Positions 16,389 to 27,288 of a stretch of DNA of 64,000 nt are shown here, in pieces. Both the position numbers and the translations under genes were made by a program. The notes beneath the pieces are model-generated. The model was not told the DNA's origin and made no database searches. It was given only the letters and a program-made list of their open reading frames with translations. Source of the stretch: Erythrobacter neustonensis. GTDB lineage: Bacteria > Pseudomonadota > Alphaproteobacteria > Sphingomonadales > Sphingomonadaceae. Each line of letters starts with the position of its first letter. The first letter of the stretch is position 1. The DNA is taken from contig NZ_CP016033.1 in assembly GCF_001663175.1 (NCBI RefSeq), positions 3,026,364 through 3,090,363 of the forward strand, given 5' to 3'.

Positions 16389-16571
16389 TCAGGACCGCAG
16401 AAGCAGGATGGCCTTATTGATCGTTAGTAATGCGAACAGCGAGAAGGCCGTCCATGCTAGCAACGGCGAGCTATCCTTGCTCACTCCAAATACCAACAGG
16501 AGCGGGCCCACTACCAAGTAGTAACGATCACCTAGAAGGCGTAAACGCTCGTTCAACGTGCTGGTATCCAT
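16389..16571 (-). CDS. Small two-helix membrane protein
   Basis: A 60-residue predicted inner-membrane protein with two hydrophobic segments, YYLVVGPLLLVFGV and LLAWTAFSLFALLTI, joined by a short polar turn (SKDSS). Such a pattern is unlikely in random GC-rich sequence. The start at 16571 lacks a good ribosome site, and ATG 16589 is an alternative. It is convergent with the 584-residue gene, 64 bases away. Function unknown. Confidence 0.45.
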   Translation of the reverse strand: MDTSTLNERLRLLGDRYYLVVGPLLLVFGVSKDSSPLLAWTAFSLFALLTINKAILLLRS

Positions 16572-17270
16572 CACAAAAGAGTAGCGCATTCGCCGATGTC
16601 CGCAAAGAGGCCGATAGCTGACGGACAGGAAATTTTCGCGAAACGGGCATAGACGACGCAGCCCCTGAACGATCGCCGATGCGGCTGGCTGGCGACTGAA
16701 TGAGCTTTGTCAGCGGGGCGGTCACGCCCCCCTGATCACGTTCGCCGATCAGTCCCCAGTCCCGCCCGCATTCGGCCCTTGCAGCCGGATTCATCGTATG
16801 TCACATGCCTGTGCACACGGCCTTCGCGCCGTGCTGCAGCCCGCGGTTTTCCGGGCTTTGCGGGTGGTCGGAAAAGTGGACTCGCATCCTGTCTATTAGA
16901 CCATTTTACATAATTTGTGGCTTGCGTTAGCGTTTCCGGCGCGATTTTTTGTCTATACTACTATGTTCGAGCCGCTTTTAGTCCCGCGACAACTCCTTCT
17001 GCGGCGATAACATCCGTTCTTAAACGCGCTTATAAGGACCGTCGGCACTCCGGAAGAAAGTTACCATGTTACAATGCGTTAAACGCATTGGCGATCGCTT
17101 TTGTTCAATCAGTTACAGGATTGCTGCTCTGGGCTGAACGATTGAATAGAGCAAAATGCACCTGCATCGACTAGGCGAGCGAGCTCTTTGTACAACGCGC
17201 TCGCAAAATACCTGTACAGGATGGAGTGGAAAAGAAATCATTCCAGTTTGTATCGAAACAGTTTCACGCA
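16572..17270. other. AT-richer non-coding stretch with palindromes
   Basis: About 700 bases without a convincing gene. It holds two adjacent hairpins (CACGGC/GCCGTG at 16816-16833 and GCCCG/CGGGC at 16839-16856), an 11-bp palindrome GTCTATTAGAC (16891-16901), a TATACT element near 16955, and the 19-bp palindrome listed separately. It probably marks the right edge of the accessory island and includes decayed DNA. Confidence 0.5.
17072..17090. promoter_or_regulatory. 19-bp perfect palindrome, operator candidate
   Basis: CAATGCGTT-A-AACGCATTG, with 9-base arms matching perfectly around one base. The size and symmetry fit a dimeric repressor site. No gene starts clearly next to it, so the regulator and target are unknown. 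Confidence 0.45.
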
Positions 17271-18227
17271 TCAACTAAGCGGCGTCGCTCTCACAAAAGC
17301 TGCAATTTGACTTGCCGCTTCCACGGGATATTGATGCTGCGGTCCGTGCCCTGCCCGGGGATATGTGACCAGATGCAGGGTCGGGAGCTGGCCGTTCAGC
17401 GCATACCAGTTTTCGACCGGGAAGATGATGTCGTGATCGCCGCCCAGATGCAGGATCGGCACCGCGGTGTGCTTCAGCATCAGCAGGATGTCATCTACCG
17501 GGAAGGCCGGATTGCGCGGGGCGGTGCCGATCTGGGCAATCGCCCATTCGGCGTCGACGTCGGGGCTGCGGTCCTTGGTGCGCGAGAAGATCCGCTTGAA
17601 GGACTGCGCCGAGGCCTTGCGGCTGCCTTCGTCCACAGGCTCGAAGAACACCGTGGTGAACTGGTCGAGGTCAACCCCGGGCTTGGCGGCGGCGTCGTAG
17701 AACAGCTGTTCGGCGGGCTTCACCAACTGGCCCGGAGGCGTGGTGCCGATCAGCACGACGTGGGTGACCTCGGCCCCGAACATCGCGAGGTAGATCTGCG
17801 CGACGATCCCACCCAGTGACCAGCCCCCGATGGCAACGTCTTTCAGGCCGAGGCCGAGGATCAGCTCGCGCGCGTCCTTGACCAGCGCGGGTGGATCATA
17901 GCTGCGGGCCCCGGTGGAGAGGCCGAGACCCGAATAGTCGAAGGTAATGACCTCGAAGCCCTCACCCGTAAGGCTGTCGATGAACAGCGGGTCCCAGGTG
18001 TCGAGCGTGCCTCGGAAGCGGTTGAACAGCACCAGCGGCTTGCCAGTGCCGACGCGGCGGTAGGACAGCTTGCGGCCGCCGATCTCGAGATAGCGGGTCG
18101 GTGCGCTCGCATAGTCGGAAACGGCGGCGGTGCTGGCGGCGACCATCACCGGGGCCGTGCCAGCCAGAGCGATCGCGGCGGCGGCGCCCGCGCCGGACTT
18201 GAAGATGGTTCTGCGCAGAAAGGTCAT
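17271..18227 (-). CDS. Exported alpha/beta hydrolase
   Basis: Hydrolase of 318 residues with an N-terminal export signal carrying twin arginines (LRRTIFKSGAGAAAAIAL), so Tat secretion to the periplasm is likely. The nucleophile elbow GWSLGG is near residue 136, the acid in GGDHD near 272, and the catalytic His in GHGP near 295. The segment RFRGTLDTWDPL precedes the catalytic core in place of the common HGxP oxyanion motif. The start at 18227 places the RR motif correctly. It is divergent from an HxlR regulator across an operator-like palindrome. The substrate is unknown; esterase, lactonase or haloperoxidase-like activity is possible. Confidence 0.85.
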   Translation of the reverse strand: MTFLRRTIFKSGAGAAAAIALAGTAPVMVAASTAAVSDYASAPTRYLEIGGRKLSYRRVGTGKPLVLFNRFRGTLDTWDPLFIDSLTGEGFEVITFDYSGLGLSTGARSYDPPALVKDARELILGLGLKDVAIGGWSLGGIVAQIYLAMFGAEVTHVVLIGTTPPGQLVKPAEQLFYDAAAKPGVDLDQFTTVFFEPVDEGSRKASAQSFKRIFSRTKDRSPDVDAEWAIAQIGTAPRNPAFPVDDILLMLKHTAVPILHLGGDHDIIFPVENWYALNGQLPTLHLVTYPRAGHGPQHQYPVEAASQIAAFVRATPLS

Positions 18228-18325
18228 TTCATATGCTCCATGCGCCCGGGATATGCGGGCCTGTCGCGACAACCAGGGCTGTCACGGGGGTTGAGGTGTC
18301 GTGAATCGGGGATGGATATCGATTC

Positions 18326-18364
18326 GATAGTGTGTTACTACGCAATTCGTAGCGAATCACTATC
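18326..18364. promoter_or_regulatory. HxlR operator candidate between divergent genes
   Basis: Interrupted inverted repeat: outer arms GATAGTG (18326-18332) and CACTATC (18358-18364), inner arms CTACG and CGTAG around CAATT. It lies 21 bases before the HxlR start and about 100 bases from the hydrolase start, where a shared regulator would bind. Confidence 0.5.
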
Positions 18365-18384
18365 AAAATGATATCGAAAGTCGG

Positions 18385-18816
18385 ATGATGGACACCCCCT
18401 GCCCTATGGCCCGCGGCATTGCCGCTTTCGGAGACTCCTGGAGCCTCATGATCTTGCGCGAGGCGCTGGGCGGCGCGACCCGGTTCGATACCTTCCGCAA
18501 GAACCTCGGCATCGCGCCGACGGTGCTGACCAAGCGGCTGGCGATGCTGACGCAGGAAGGCCTGCTCGAGCGTGTGCGCTATCAGGACAATCCGCCGCGT
18601 GACGAATACCAGCTGACTGAAGCTGGGCGTGACTTGCGGCCCATCCTGATGCTGATCGCGCAATGGGGTCGCACCCACCGGCCCGGCGGCGAACTGGCGC
18701 GCTATCTCGATTCCGCCGACGGACACGAACTGGAGCCGGTCGCCATCGACCGGGTCACGGGCGACCCGATCGGGATCAGGCCGATCACGGTCGTCGTCCC
18801 CGGCACAGGGCAATAA
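18385..18816 (+). CDS. HxlR family winged-helix regulator
   Basis: A 143-residue transcription factor of the HxlR type. The N-terminal Cys near residue 6 (DTPCPMARGI) and the segment GDSWSLMILREALGGATRF are family hallmarks, followed by the winged helix (LTKRLAMLTQEGLLERVRY, PRDEYQLTEAGRDL). Such proteins often sense electrophiles or redox change through the N-terminal Cys. The start could be 18385 or the next codon, 18388. It is divergent from the exported hydrolase, which is the likely target together with itself. Confidence 0.88.
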   Translation: MMDTPCPMARGIAAFGDSWSLMILREALGGATRFDTFRKNLGIAPTVLTKRLAMLTQEGLLERVRYQDNPPRDEYQLTEAGRDLRPILMLIAQWGRTHRPGGELARYLDSADGHELEPVAIDRVTGDPIGIRPITVVVPGTGQ

Positions 18817-18836
18817 CGACCGGCGGGCAACAGCGC

Positions 18837-18858
18837 GGGCCGCACCATCGCTCGGCCC
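18837..18858. terminator. Hairpin between convergent genes
   Basis: GGGCCG (18837-18842) pairs with CGGCCC (18853-18858) between the HxlR stop and the aldehyde dehydrogenase stop. No T run follows, so it is only a candidate bidirectional terminator. Confidence 0.35.
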
Positions 18859-18869
18859 GGCGTCATTGA

Positions 18870-20309
18870 TCATGCCTGATTGGTGAACTTGGTCACCAGA
18901 TAGGCGTCAATGCCTTCGGTGCCGTTCTCACTGCCATAGCCGCTTTGCTTGACCCCGCCAAACGGGGCCTCGGGCATCCCAAAGTAATAGGTGTTGATCC
19001 CGATCATGCCGCTTTCAAGCTCGCCTGAAAGCCGCTGGGCCTGCTGGGTATTGGTGGTGAAGGCATAGGCCGCCAGGCCGAATGGCAGGCGGTTCGCCTT
19101 GGCAATGGCGTCATCGATATCGGAGAAGCACGAGAGGATCGCGACCGGGCCAAAGGGTTCGTCATTCATGATCTGCGCGGTGTCGGGAACGCCGGTCAGC
19201 ACGGTCGGTTCGAACAACAGGCCGGTATTCCCGATCCGCTTGCCGCCAGTGGTGATCGTCCCGCCGTGTTCGACGGCATCGGCGATCAGCCGCTCCATCG
19301 CCGCCAGCCGGCGGTCATTGGCAAGCGGCCCCATGACGGTTTCGGCATCGAACCCATCGCCCACCTTGATCGCGCTGGCGGCGACGGTGAACTTTTCGAC
19401 GAACGCGTCATAGACCGCGTCCTGAATGTAGAAGCGCGTCGGCGAAATGCAGCTCGCGCCAGCCATGAAGAACTTGTTTGCGACCGAAGACTCGACAGCC
19501 ATGTCGATGTCGGCATCATCGCACACGATTACCGGGGCATGGCCACCAAGCTCCATCGTCACCGCCGTCACCTGCCGGGCGGCGAGCGCAGCCAGCTGCT
19601 GGCCGACCGGCGTTGGTCCGGTGAAAGAGACCTTGCGGATGATCGGCGAGGCAATCAGCGTGGCCGAAATATGCGCCGGATCGCCCAGCACGACGTTCAG
19701 CACGCCTGCGGGAAGGCCAGCATCGGCGAAAGCCTCGGCAATCATGAGGCCGCTTCCGGGCGTTTCTTCTGAAGGCTTGATGATCATCGAACAGCCTGCG
19801 GCGAGCGCTGCCGCAATCTTGCGGCCAGTCAACAGCGCGGGAGCGTTCCACGGCGCGAAGGCTGCCACCGGGCCGATCGGTTCACGCGAGATGATGGCGC
19901 GGCCATGCGGCAGGCGGGATTCGACCGTGCGGCCATAGATGCGCTTGGCCTCTTCACCGGCCCAGACGATCGATTCTATCGTCAGCCCCATTTCCATCCG
20001 CGCCTCTGCCAGCGGCTTGCCGACTTCGAGCGTGAGGATTTCTGCGAAGCGCTCGATCCGGACGCGGATCAGTTCGGCTGCCCTCAGGATAATCGCCGCT
20101 CGCTCCCAAGCGGGGACTTTGCGCCACTGTTTGAACGCGCGCTGCGAGCTTTCCAGCGCAGCCGCCAAGTCGGCATCGGTCGCATGGGGCATTTCAGCGA
20201 GGATGCTGCCGTCAAAGGGATTGGTCACGGAACTGGTCTGGCGTCCGTCACCGGACAGACGCGCGCCGTCGATCCACTGATAGAGCGGCACGTAATGGCG
20301 GAGGGGCAT
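18870..20309 (-). CDS. NAD(P)-dependent aldehyde dehydrogenase
   Basis: Oxidises an aldehyde to the acid; 479 residues, the standard length. The general-base Glu is in MELGGHAP near residue 251 and the catalytic Cys in GASCISPTR near residue 286; the C-terminal GVKQSGYG segment resembles succinate-semialdehyde dehydrogenases. The start at 20309 follows AAAGGAG. It has its own promoter (TTGACA with a 17-base spacer) whose -35 is covered by a palindrome also present before the TetR gene upstream. The substrate is not predictable; semialdehydes or aromatic aldehydes are both possible. Confidence 0.9.
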   Translation of the reverse strand: MPLRHYVPLYQWIDGARLSGDGRQTSSVTNPFDGSILAEMPHATDADLAAALESSQRAFKQWRKVPAWERAAIILRAAELIRVRIERFAEILTLEVGKPLAEARMEMGLTIESIVWAGEEAKRIYGRTVESRLPHGRAIISREPIGPVAAFAPWNAPALLTGRKIAAALAAGCSMIIKPSEETPGSGLMIAEAFADAGLPAGVLNVVLGDPAHISATLIASPIIRKVSFTGPTPVGQQLAALAARQVTAVTMELGGHAPVIVCDDADIDMAVESSVANKFFMAGASCISPTRFYIQDAVYDAFVEKFTVAASAIKVGDGFDAETVMGPLANDRRLAAMERLIADAVEHGGTITTGGKRIGNTGLLFEPTVLTGVPDTAQIMNDEPFGPVAILSCFSDIDDAIAKANRLPFGLAAYAFTTNTQQAQRLSGELESGMIGINTYYFGMPEAPFGGVKQSGYGSENGTEGIDAYLVTKFTNQA

Positions 20310-20447
20310 GAGGGGACTCCTTTCAGGTCGAAGCAAAACCGCGCGCAAAAGCACGCCGCGATGCCGAGGGTCGGTAGGACATCGGATCTTGGGATTGGCC
20401 GACAATCCGGGATGCGGACGCAGACAACTCACCCTGCATCGCCATTC

Positions 20448-20485
20448 TATTTATGGCGCTCTATGCCAATTGTCAACGGGTGACA
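20448..20485 (-). promoter_or_regulatory. Promoter of the aldehyde dehydrogenase with overlapping operator
   Basis: Minus strand: -35 TTGACA (20471-20476), 17-base spacer, -10-like TAAATA (20448-20453). The inverted repeat TGTCA-ACGGG-TGACA (20471-20485) overlaps the -35. The same 15-bp pattern lies before the adjacent TetR gene, which supports repression of both by that protein. Confidence 0.6.
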
Positions 20486-20493
20486 TTTTTTGA

Positions 20494-21093
20494 TCAGGCT
20501 ATGCCCGTCAATGCCGCCGCCTCATCGAACATGGCTGTCAGCGATGGCTTCCCATCGGCATCGACCCAGCGTGCGATCACATTGCGGATCAGGGCAAACA
20601 CGATGTCGGTGTAGAGCCGCACCTGCCAATCCACAGGCTGCTGCCCCACCCCCTTCGCGCCGATCATGACGGCCAGTTGATCCGCCAGCCCCGCTGTCAT
20701 GGCGAGCTTGCGCGCCCGAATGTCAGGCGATGCAGCAATGGCGCGTTCGATGGCCAGATAGAACGGGGCGTGCGCTTCATAATGGGCAATCAGCGCACGG
20801 GCGCTCGAGAGAAGCGCGCTTGCAAGATGCGTGTTGGATGAACGCGCTGCAAAGCTGTCGAGGAAGACGGCGGTGCTATCCTCAACCTGGCTGACCACGA
20901 TATCTTCCTTGGTCGCAAAGTAGCGCAGCAGCGTGCGCGGCGAGACGTCGACCTCTGCTGCGATCTGGCTGATCGTGGTCTCGGCAAAACCCTGTTGTTC
21001 GAACAGGCGGAGCGCTGCCTCCAGCAGCGCCGTGCGGGTCTTGTCCTTCTTGCGTTCTCTCAGCCCAGATTGGGCGTCCTTTATCTCGGCCAT
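20494..21093 (-). CDS. TetR/AcrR family regulator of aldehyde dehydrogenase
   Basis: Regulator of 199 residues. A basic segment (RERKKDKTRTALLEAAL) precedes the helix-turn-helix (TISQIAAEVDVSPRTLLRYF, about 41-60); the C-terminal domain is typical of the family. The start at 21093 is preferred; ATG 21111 would add six residues. It sits directly upstream of the aldehyde dehydrogenase, and matching operators lie before each gene, so self-repression plus control of the dehydrogenase is likely. Confidence 0.85.
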   Translation of the reverse strand: MAEIKDAQSGLRERKKDKTRTALLEAALRLFEQQGFAETTISQIAAEVDVSPRTLLRYFATKEDIVVSQVEDSTAVFLDSFAARSSNTHLASALLSSARALIAHYEAHAPFYLAIERAIAASPDIRARKLAMTAGLADQLAVMIGAKGVGQQPVDWQVRLYTDIVFALIRNVIARWVDADGKPSLTAMFDEAAALTGIA

Positions 21094-21112
21094 GCTAGAC
21101 CCATCGCACATC

Positions 21113-21127
21113 TGTCAGCGAGTGACA
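21113..21127. promoter_or_regulatory. Second copy of the TetR operator
   Basis: TGTCA-GCGAG-TGACA, the same inverted repeat as at 20471-20485 with only two spacer bases different, located 20 bases before the TetR start codon. Confidence 0.6.
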
Positions 21128-21139
21128 AATGTCGCACTA

Positions 21140-22033
21140 TCAGCCCCGATATCTCAGCGCCTCCACCAGCAGCGAAAAGGCTGGCGGCAACTGGCGCCTA
21201 TCGGGGTAATAGAGGTGGTAGCCGGCGAAAGGCGGGCACCAGTCGTCGAGCACCCGTTCGACCGCGCCGCTTGCCAGCATGGCCTCTGCCTGATCCTCCA
21301 GCACACAGGCGAGCCCCAAGCCGTCGGCGGCAGCGCGCAACACCATCGGCACATCATTGGCGATCACCGGACCTTCCACCCGCACGTTGAGATCGCGCCC
21401 GTCCTTGCCGAACTCCCAGGCATAGAGCCCTCCCCGGGTCTGCATCCGGATGTTGATGCAGGCATGACCAGTCAGCTCCTGCGGAGTCTTCGGGCGGCCA
21501 TGTTCGGCAAAGTAGGACGGCGCGCCCACCACCGCCATGCGCAGTTCAGGGCCGATGCGCACCGCGATCATGTCCTTCTCGATCTGCTCGCCAAGGCGGA
21601 TACCGGCGTCGAAACGGTCGCCGATGATGTCGGTGAGGTGGCTGTCGATCGAGATTTCGACGGTCACCTCAGGATAGGCCTCGATCAGCCTGCGGACAGC
21701 TGGCCACAGGATCGCCTCGGCCGCATGCCGACTGGTGGTAATGCGTACCGTGCCCGCCGGGCGTTCGCGCAAGGCGCTGAGCGCGGCGAGCCGCGCATCG
21801 ATCTCGTCAAAGGCGGGGCGGAGGGTCGCCACCAGCTGCTCGCCGGCCTCGGTCGGCGCAACATTGCGGGTGTTGCGGGTCAGCAGCTTGATCCCCATCC
21901 CTGCCTCGAGCCGCTTGACGATCTGGCTGATCGCGGATTGCGAGGTCCCCAGCCGCGCCGCCGCTCGAGTGAAGCTACGTGCCTCGGCAACGGCCAGAAA
22001 GACCGCGAGATCGCTCAACTCTTCGCGCTTCAT
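21140..22033 (-). CDS. LysR family transcriptional regulator
   Basis: A 297-residue LysR-type activator: N-terminal winged helix (AAARLGTSQSAISQIVKRLEA, about residues 22-42), then a periplasmic-binding-protein-like effector domain with the usual RITTSRHAAEAIL start. It starts at 22033 and is divergent from the SDR/aldo-keto reductase operon, 116 bases apart, so that operon and itself are the natural targets. This arrangement is common for oxidoreductase operons; the effector is unknown. Confidence 0.9.
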   Translation of the reverse strand: MKREELSDLAVFLAVAEARSFTRAAARLGTSQSAISQIVKRLEAGMGIKLLTRNTRNVAPTEAGEQLVATLRPAFDEIDARLAALSALRERPAGTVRITTSRHAAEAILWPAVRRLIEAYPEVTVEISIDSHLTDIIGDRFDAGIRLGEQIEKDMIAVRIGPELRMAVVGAPSYFAEHGRPKTPQELTGHACINIRMQTRGGLYAWEFGKDGRDLNVRVEGPVIANDVPMVLRAAADGLGLACVLEDQAEAMLASGAVERVLDDWCPPFAGYHLYYPDRRQLPPAFSLLVEALRYRG

Positions 22034-22149
22034 TGATAAGTTCCCGATATAGCCGCATGCAAAACTTAGCGTCTAATCACTGAAAAGCCCAGCATCTATA
22101 TCCTCTCCCGAGCCAGCGGCGAACCGCTGCGGCACGAGGAGACAAAGTG

Positions 22150-25641
<3,492 letters not shown>

Positions 25642-25650
25642 ATGCACATT

Positions 25651-25676
25651 GCCGCCCTGCAACATTGCAGGGCGGC
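25651..25676. terminator. Perfect hairpin between convergent genes
   Basis: GCCGCCCTGCA (25651-25661) pairs perfectly with TGCAGGGCGGC (25666-25676) around ACAT. It lies between the reductase stop and the MATE stop and can serve both strands; no T run follows. Confidence 0.6.
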
Positions 25677-25692
25677 ATTGCCCTTGGCAGGC

Positions 25693-27066
25693 TCACCCCC
25701 ACTTGCTCAACTTGACCACCAGCGCCGTAGCAATACCCATCACTGCCATTGCGACCATTGACAGCGCGAAGACATCGCTGGGTGAGCCGGAAGAAGCCAG
25801 AAGGTAGGCTCCCCCCGCGAGGATAATCCCGGTTCTGAACGACTGCGCGAGAATGACACCGCCCACGCGCCCCGCTCCTTGCGAGGCAAAATAAAGACAC
25901 AGCGCCAGACCGAAGAAGCCGTAGCCATAGCCGGCAATGGTCAGATAGTCATAGGCCGCTGCACGGACCGGGGCGACCTGGGTGAACAGGTCCACCCAGA
26001 GTTGCGGAACAAGGACGGCGCCAAGGCCGATGATCCCGACTGCAACAAACACCACCGCGCCCGAAGTCCATGCAATCTGCCTCGCACGCGACACGTTGCT
26101 TGCTCCGATCGCAGTCCCGACCATCGGCAAGGCCGCCACCCCGACTGAAAAGGCGATCGGGATCAGCAGGAATTCGAGCCGCACGCCAATGCCGTAACCG
26201 GCCAGCACCTCAGGGCCGAAGCTCGCGACAATCCGCGTCAGCAACAGCACGGAGGCGACCGACAGCAAAGGGGAAAGCATCGCGATCCCGCCGACCTTCA
26301 GCAAGGCGGTGACATAGGCCGGCTGCCAGCCGCTCCAATCGAACCGCAATCCAACAGCCGGCCGATTTGTGCGCAGATAAAGAAACAGCACAGCTGCCGC
26401 AGCCCAGTAGACAATGGCCTGGGCGATCGCGACGCCAGCAATGCCGAGCTGCGGAAACGGCCCGATCCCAAGACCAAGCGCACCGCCGATGATGACCTGC
26501 CCAATCCCGGCACACAGCAGGGTCGTCGCCGGGACCGACATAACGCCCGAACCCCGCAAGATCGAGGACAGGGCGTTGGCGAGCCAGATGGCCGGGATCG
26601 CCCATGCTGCGGCATTGGAATAGGCCAGTGCTTCGCTCAGCACCGCCCCCTTGCCGCCAAGGCTACCGTAGATCAGCGGCCCAAAGAGGCGGACCAGACC
26701 GGCGAGCACCACACCAAGGGTCAGCGCGATCCCAAAGCCGCTGAGTGCAAGGCTATGCGCCATGTCGCGGTTGCCGGCCCCAAGTGCGCGGCTAACCGCG
26801 CCCGAAATCGTCCCGCCGATAGCGCCCGCCGAAAGCATCTGCATCAGCATGAAGACCGGAAAGGCAAGCGCGATACCTCCCAGCGCGGCAACGCCGATCA
26901 TGCCGACGTATGCTGTCTCGGCAATTGATACGATTGCCGACGAACCGAGCGAGACAAGGTTAGGCAGCGTGAGCAGAACAAGGGTCGAAAGGACCGGGCC
27001 AGAGCGGAGCATTTCGGCCCGCCTTGCGGCGGGCGATAAAGCGGACATTGGTGCGGATGCCGACAC
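25693..27066 (-). CDS. MATE family efflux transporter
   Basis: Cation-coupled multidrug exporter of the inner membrane, 457 residues and about twelve hydrophobic segments in two homologous halves (LVLLTLPNLVSLGSSAIVS in the first). Start: GTG 27066 lies nine bases after a 56-residue gene and has GAGG in front, while the ATG at 27048 has no ribosome site; GTG is preferred and implies coupling to the small gene. The substrate is unknown; NorM-type pumps export dyes and fluoroquinolones. Confidence 0.9.
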   Translation of the reverse strand: MSASAPMSALSPAARRAEMLRSGPVLSTLVLLTLPNLVSLGSSAIVSIAETAYVGMIGVAALGGIALAFPVFMLMQMLSAGAIGGTISGAVSRALGAGNRDMAHSLALSGFGIALTLGVVLAGLVRLFGPLIYGSLGGKGAVLSEALAYSNAAAWAIPAIWLANALSSILRGSGVMSVPATTLLCAGIGQVIIGGALGLGIGPFPQLGIAGVAIAQAIVYWAAAAVLFLYLRTNRPAVGLRFDWSGWQPAYVTALLKVGGIAMLSPLLSVASVLLLTRIVASFGPEVLAGYGIGVRLEFLLIPIAFSVGVAALPMVGTAIGASNVSRARQIAWTSGAVVFVAVGIIGLGAVLVPQLWVDLFTQVAPVRAAAYDYLTIAGYGYGFFGLALCLYFASQGAGRVGGVILAQSFRTGIILAGGAYLLASSGSPSDVFALSMVAMAVMGIATALVVKLSKWG

Positions 27067-27075
27067 AGCGCGGCC

Positions 27076-27246
27076 TCAGCCTTGCACTGCGTCCGAACGA
27101 CGCTCCGCTTCAAGCTTCGCAACGCGCGCCTCGAGGGCAGCGATGCGATCACGATCGGTAGCGGCAGGATCGAAGGCGGTATCAAGCGCCTCAAGGGCAC
27201 TACGGATACGATTTCCGATCGACTTGTTTTCGCTCTGATTTGTCAT
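27076..27246 (-). CDS. Tiny coiled-coil protein upstream of MATE pump
   Basis: A 56-residue gene read from 27246 to the TGA at 27076-27078. AAAGGA precedes the ATG. The C-terminal half has a heptad pattern (RDRIAALEARVAKLEAER), so it should form a coiled coil, much like SlyX-type or transporter-accessory small proteins. Its stop is nine bases before the MATE start and its end supplies the MATE ribosome site. Function is not known; a folding or regulatory helper for the pump is a guess. Confidence 0.72.
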   Translation of the reverse strand: MTNQSENKSIGNRIRSALEALDTAFDPAATDRDRIAALEARVAKLEAERRSDAVQG

Positions 27247-27288
27247 GCGGGTTTCCTTTTTCGTCGTGCCAATTGGCCGAGGCGTCGA

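Noticed and set aside
16917..17174. Open frame of 85 codons in the intergenic stretch
   Set aside because: No ribosome site, it runs through the 19-bp palindrome, and its composition is unlike a protein.
18837..18858. Confident intrinsic terminator for the HxlR gene
   Set aside because: The stem is only six pairs and lacks a T run, so it is listed with low confidence only.
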